From CAYTZH01 sp964442285 (GTDB taxonomy: Bacteria > Myxococcota_A > UBA9160 > JAFDET01), in the NCBI GenBank assembly GCA_964442285.1, contig CAYTZH010000071.1, positions 1 to 15,818 of the forward strand: DNA of 15,818 nt, written 5' to 3'. Numbering within the stretch: position 1 is the stretch's first letter; the number at the start of each line of letters is the position of its first letter. The translations under genes and the position numbers were made by a program. The notes beneath the pieces are model-generated. The model was not told where the DNA came from. It worked only from the letters and a program-made list of their open reading frames with translations, and ran no database searches. This document shows positions 13,538-15,818 of the stretch, piece by piece.

Positions 13538-14665
13538 CTAGCTCCCGATGAAGGCGTAGATGTCGAACTCCTGGTCCTTGCGGATGAAGCCTTCGCCTTC
13601 CCGCTCGAGCAGACGCAGTATGGCGTCGACGCAGATGGGGTCGAACTGGCTGCCCGAGTACTTGTGCAGCTCGCTCAGGACGCGCTCCAGCGGCAGAGCC
13701 GTGCGGTAGGGACGGTCGCTGGTCATGGCCTCGACCGTGTCGGCGACGAGGATGATCCGCGACGGCAGCGGGATCTGGTCGCCGCGCAGGCAGTCGGGGT
13801 AGCCCCGGCTGGAGCCGTCGAACCACTCGTGGTGGTGCCGCACGCACGGCGCGATGTCCGCGAGGAAGGACACCGGCTCCAGGATCTTCGCGCCGATCTC
13901 GGGATGGCGCATGATCTCCTCGTACTCCTCGGCGGTGAGCCGGTCGGGCTTGGTGATCACCGCGTCCCGCACGCCGATCTTGCCGACGTCGTGCAGGACG
14001 CCGGCGATGTACACGCGCTCGATGAACTTCTTGGGCAGGTTCAGCTCGGCGGCGATCTTCGAGGCGTAGACGCCCACGCGCTCCGAGTGGCCTCGGGTGT
14101 AGGCGTCCTTGGCGTCGACGGCCTCGGCCAGGGCGCCGATGGTTTGCACGTAGGCGGTGCGCAGCTCCTGGTGCTTCTCCGCGAGCTGCTTGGTGCGCTG
14201 CCGCACCATCTCCTCCAGGTTCCGGTTCATGTCCTGGAGGCGGAAGTTCTGCTCCCGGGTGACCTGGTTGAGGCGCTTGATCTCCTGCTTGAGCTCCCAG
14301 TGGTCGAAGGCCTGGCGCAGGATGGCCTTGAGCTCTTCGTCGTTCCACGGCTTGGTGATCAACCGGTAGATCTCGCCGCGGTTGATCGCCTCCACGGCGA
14401 TGTTCATCTCCGTGTAGCCGGTGAGCATCATGCGCACGACCTGCGGGTGGCGCTCGCGGATCTGGGAGAGCAGGTCGACCCCGCTCATCTCCGGCATGCG
14501 CTGGTCGGACACCACCACCTGGGCGTTGTGCCGGTCGAGCAGGTCGATCGCCTCGCTCGCGCGCGAGGCGCAGACGACCTCCATCTCCTCGTGGCGCAGC
14601 AGCCGCTGGACGGCCCTGAGGATGTTCACCTCGTCGTCGACGAAGAGAACGGTGCGGGCTGCCAT
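13538..14665 (-). CDS. HD-GYP response regulator (REC - coiled coil - HD-GYP phosphodiesterase)
   Basis: The 375-residue protein has a receiver domain (1-122) with all key residues: D10/D11, phosphoacceptor D54 in VVSDQRMPEMSG, T82 in LTGYTE and K105 in ITKPW. A coiled-coil linker (about 122-175) leads to an HD-GYP domain (about 175-365). The metal and catalytic motifs are kept: HDVGKIG (225-231), HPEIG (254-258), HHHEWFDGSSRGYP (277-290) and ADTVEAMTSDRPYR. HD-GYP enzymes of this type hydrolyse cyclic di-GMP, so phosphorylation probably lowers or senses this messenger. The ATG at 14665 follows a strong ribosome site (GGGGAGGTG, ending 5 bases upstream); the open frame extends far upstream but lacks coding character. 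No histidine kinase is adjacent. It leads the three-gene - strand operon. Confidence 0.95.
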   Translation of the reverse strand: MAARTVLFVDDEVNILRAVQRLLRHEEMEVVCASRASEAIDLLDRHNAQVVVSDQRMPEMSGVDLLSQIRERHPQVVRMMLTGYTEMNIAVEAINRGEIYRLITKPWNDEELKAILRQAFDHWELKQEIKRLNQVTREQNFRLQDMNRNLEEMVRQRTKQLAEKHQELRTAYVQTIGALAEAVDAKDAYTRGHSERVGVYASKIAAELNLPKKFIERVYIAGVLHDVGKIGVRDAVITKPDRLTAEEYEEIMRHPEIGAKILEPVSFLADIAPCVRHHHEWFDGSSRGYPDCLRGDQIPLPSRIILVADTVEAMTSDRPYRTALPLERVLSELHKYSGSQFDPICVDAILRLLEREGEGFIRKDQEFDIYAFIGS

Positions 14666-14708
14666 CTGAGCACCTCCCCGGAGTCCACGGACCCCACCCC
14701 CCTGCCGT

Positions 14709-14724
14709 ATCAAGTCGCGTGCCA
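14709..14724 (-). promoter_or_regulatory. Sigma-54-like promoter of the HD-GYP operon
   Basis: On the - strand the sequence is TGGCACG-CGAC-TTGAT. The -24 half is a perfect consensus and the spacing is exact, but the -12 dinucleotide is GA instead of GC. Transcription would begin near 14698, giving a leader of about 33 bases that contains the GGGGAGGTG ribosome site. The strong -24 box and placement favour a real promoter; the GA weakens the call. Confidence 0.5.
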
Positions 14725-14800
14725 TCTTGAACGGCCGGGATTTCAGGAAGGAATCCGGGAGCTTGGGAGCTCCGAGCCAGAACGGCGCCGAGCCCGCCGC

Positions 14801-14816
14801 GTCCCGGCTTCGGGAC
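14801..14816. repeat. GTCCCG-GCTT-CGGGAC inverted repeat, possible activator site
   Basis: Perfect 6-bp arms surround four bases. Its centre is about 98 bp upstream of the -12 element of the HD-GYP promoter, within the usual range of sigma-54 activator sites. There is no T-tract, so it is unlikely to be a terminator. Confidence 0.4.
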
Positions 14817-14930
14817 CGGGATCCGCGTCGCATCGGAAGCCGGATTGCACCTTGCACAGCCGCTGCCCACGCGGCGCCGTCCCCGGAGGGCGCAGATCCG
14901 GCCTCAACCCCTCGCGGCGTCTGTCCGATC

Positions 14931-14942
14931 CCCGACGTCGGG
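14931..14942. repeat. CCCGACGTCGGG perfect palindrome
   Basis: This 12-bp perfect palindrome has the same CCCG-N4-CGGG form as the repeat at 14801-14816; the two centres are 128 bp apart. It is a possible second binding site for the same protein. Confidence 0.4.
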
Positions 14943-14985
14943 CGCTGGCCGCAGATGGGTTGCCGGCGGGGGAGGGTCCCCACGG

Positions 14986-15015
14986 TCCCGAATCTCGGAA
15001 TTCCGGATTCCGGGA
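14986..15015. repeat. 30-bp near-palindrome centred on GGAATTCC
   Basis: The left arm TCCCGAATCTCGGAA and the right arm TTCCGGATTCCGGGA pair over 14 of 15 bases if one base is bulged on each side. The outer ends are again TCCCG and CGGGA. The centre is 64 bp from that of the palindrome at 14931-14942. It may be an operator for either divergent gene or a structured element; no T-tract follows on either strand. Confidence 0.45.
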
Positions 15016-15038
15016 CGCGTCCGCGGCGCCGCGCGAGG

Positions 15039-15053
15039 GTGCGTGACACGCAC
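15039..15053. repeat. GTGCGT-GAC-ACGCAC inverted repeat before the four-cysteine gene
   Basis: Perfect 6-bp arms flank three bases, ending 29 bases before the ATG at 15083. The position fits a repressor operator or a 5' leader hairpin of the small gene. Confidence 0.35.
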
Positions 15054-15082
15054 GCCACCCGGACGTCCACTTCCCCTACGAG

Positions 15083-15295
15083 ATGAAGCCCATGGAACGA
15101 ATCTGTGCCTGGTGCGGAGAATCCCTCGGACGGCCGTCGCGAGGCGCGGACGCCGCGCAGGGCCACAGCCACGGCATGTGCCGCAGCTGCCTGGACGTGC
15201 AGCTGCGGAGCCTGAGCCGGCCGCGGGAGGCGCTGAGCGCCCGGCTGCGCCGCCTGCTGGTGCCGCCCGCTCCGGCCTCCCCGACGCCGGCCTAG
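15083..15295 (+). CDS. Small four-cysteine (zinc-ribbon/treble-clef-like) protein
   Basis: The 70-residue product has two CxxC knuckles, ICAWCGESLG (C8, C11) and HGMCRSCLD (C33, C36), 21 residues apart, with H28 and H30 just before the second. This ICAWCG...HGMCxxCL pattern recurs as a small putative zinc-binding module in proteobacteria, alone or attached to signalling proteins. It probably binds one zinc ion; no function is known to me. The C-terminus is basic then Pro/Ala-rich. The ATG at 15083 gives MKPMERICAWCG; the ATG at 15092 (MERICAWCG) is equally plausible and neither has a strong ribosome site. Its TAG stop shares CTAG with the stop of the convergent rfbB gene. Confidence 0.72.
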   Translation: MKPMERICAWCGESLGRPSRGADAAQGHSHGMCRSCLDVQLRSLSRPREALSARLRRLLVPPAPASPTPA

Positions 15296-15818
15296 CCCGA
15301 CCCCTCGCGCCCGGCCAGCCCGAGGCGCTCGCGTCCGACCCCCGCCTGGACCGTGTCGCACCAGTCCCGGTGGTCCAGGTACCAGGCCACCGTCTCGACG
15401 AGCCCGGTCTCCAGGTCGAAGCGCGGTCGCCACCCGAGCTCCCGTTGCAGCTTGCCGGCGTCCATGGCGTAGCGTCGGTCGTGTCCGGGGCGGTCCTCGA
15501 CGAAGGACTTCAGGGCGGCGTAGCTCTCGAGCCCCTGGGCCGCGAGGGTCGGGTTGCGCGCGGCGGGCAGCCGCTGCTCGAGGGCGTCGCACAGGGCGTC
15601 GACCACCTCTAGGTTGGTGCGCTCGGCGTCGCCCCCCACGTTGTAGCTCTCGCCCACCCGGCCGTCCTCCAGCACCCGCAGGATCGCCTCGCAGTGATCC
15701 TCGACGTAGAGCCAGTCGCGGACGTTGCCCCCGTCGCCGTAGATGGGCAGGGGCTTGCCCTCCACGGCGTTCAGGATCATCAACGGGATCAGCTTCTCCG
15801 GGAACTGGTAGGGCCCGT
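15292..15818 (-). CDS. rfbB: dTDP-glucose 4,6-dehydratase, C-terminal half (cut by right edge)
   Basis: The frame runs from the right edge of the window to a TAG at 15294-15292; 174 codons are visible of the roughly 330-360 in the family. It begins GPYQFPEKLIPLMILNAVEG, a very characteristic RmlB/RfbB stretch that follows the NNYGPYQFP motif. It continues with PLPIYGDGGNVRDWLYVEDH and GESYNVGGD, then RPGHDRRYAMDAGKLQRELGW near the C-terminus. The enzyme is an NAD-dependent extended SDR that makes dTDP-4-keto-6-deoxyglucose for rhamnose and other deoxysugars of surface polysaccharides. The catalytic Tyr-x3-Lys and the nucleotide-binding loop lie outside the window. Other rml genes may lie further right. 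Confidence 0.93.
   Translation of the reverse strand, partial: GPYQFPEKLIPLMILNAVEGKPLPIYGDGGNVRDWLYVEDHCEAILRVLEDGRVGESYNVGGDAERTNLEVVDALCDALEQRLPAARNPTLAAQGLESYAALKSFVEDRPGHDRRYAMDAGKLQRELGWRPRFDLETGLVETVAWYLDHRDWCDTVQAGVGRERLGLAGREGSG

Larger units (their letters stand above)
14666..15082. other. 417-bp divergent intergenic region with promoter and dyads
   Basis: No convincing gene lies here, although frames stay open because of high GC. It separates the - strand HD-GYP operon from the + strand four-cysteine protein. Base composition is less extreme than in the genes. It holds a sigma-54-like promoter reading left (14709-14724) and several inverted repeats, three of which share a CCCG/CGGG half-site form. 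I see no riboswitch, small RNA gene or intrinsic terminator with a T-tract. Confidence 0.7.

Noticed and set aside
14842..14855. GG-N10-GC match on the + strand as a sigma-54 promoter for the four-cysteine gene
   Set aside because: The -12 part (TTGCA) is good but the -24 part is CCGGAT rather than TGGCAC, and it is over 200 bases from the start.
14666..15592. N-terminal extension of the HD-GYP protein through the open frame upstream
   Set aside because: The extension lacks coding character and crosses the four-cysteine gene and part of rfbB; the ATG at 14665 has a strong ribosome site and starts a normal receiver domain.
1..15818. CRISPR array, tRNA/rRNA, insertion sequence or prophage
   Set aside because: No regularly spaced repeats, no transposase or integrase, and no RNA-gene signature seen on either strand.

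Overview
This is a very GC-rich stretch (roughly 70% or more by eye) of a Gram-negative chromosome. Genes are tightly packed, GTG and TTG starts are common, and no RNA gene, insertion sequence, phage gene or CRISPR array is visible. The lineage looks like a deltaproteobacterial-type group (Myxococcota, Binatia or a relative). That is an inference from the gene set: a DUF4124 envelope protein, a DUF4388 plus J-domain plus TPR fusion, an XylR_N/V4R plus STAS protein, an HD-GYP response regulator, a CvpA protein with an extended tail, and two sigma-54-type promoter sequences. No marker gene fixes the taxonomy.

Layout, left to right. At 2-67 is the tail of an upstream gene. The + strand then carries a secreted retropepsin-like protease with an N-terminal DUF4124 domain (75-959), a small helical protein of unknown function behind a good sigma-54 promoter (1158-1559), ComEC (1614-3959), a CvpA-family membrane protein (4010-4990) and a predicted split-barrel lipoprotein (5067-5582). 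The lipoprotein gene runs 61 bp into a convergent - strand pair: a TauE/SafE permease (7670-6936) followed by a GPH-type sugar/cation symporter-like MFS protein (6928-5522).

A + strand operon follows: an APH/ACAD10-11-type kinase (7763-8845), an MFS transporter (8852-10003) and two hot-dog/MaoC dehydratase subunits (10033-10536, 10536-10985). It looks like an acyl-CoA or hydroxyacyl processing and transport unit. It meets, stop codon to stop codon, a three-gene - strand signalling operon: HD-GYP response regulator (14665-13538), XylR_N/V4R-STAS protein (13536-12544) and DUF4388-J-TPR protein (12469-10982). A 417-bp intergenic region behind this operon holds a sigma-54-like promoter and several dyads. 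Last come a small four-cysteine protein (15083-15295) and the C-terminal half of dTDP-glucose 4,6-dehydratase, cut by the right edge.

Most genes are recognisable housekeeping or accessory families. The points most worth a second look are: (i) the HD-GYP / V4R-STAS / DUF4388-J operon with its sigma-54-like promoter and upstream dyads; (ii) a TAGNCT box that occurs exactly four times on both strands and always just upstream of a + strand gene; (iii) a 26-bp tandem duplication over the tauE-like start codon that creates a coupled nine-codon upstream reading frame; and (iv) two convergent gene pairs whose stop codons share one CTAG.
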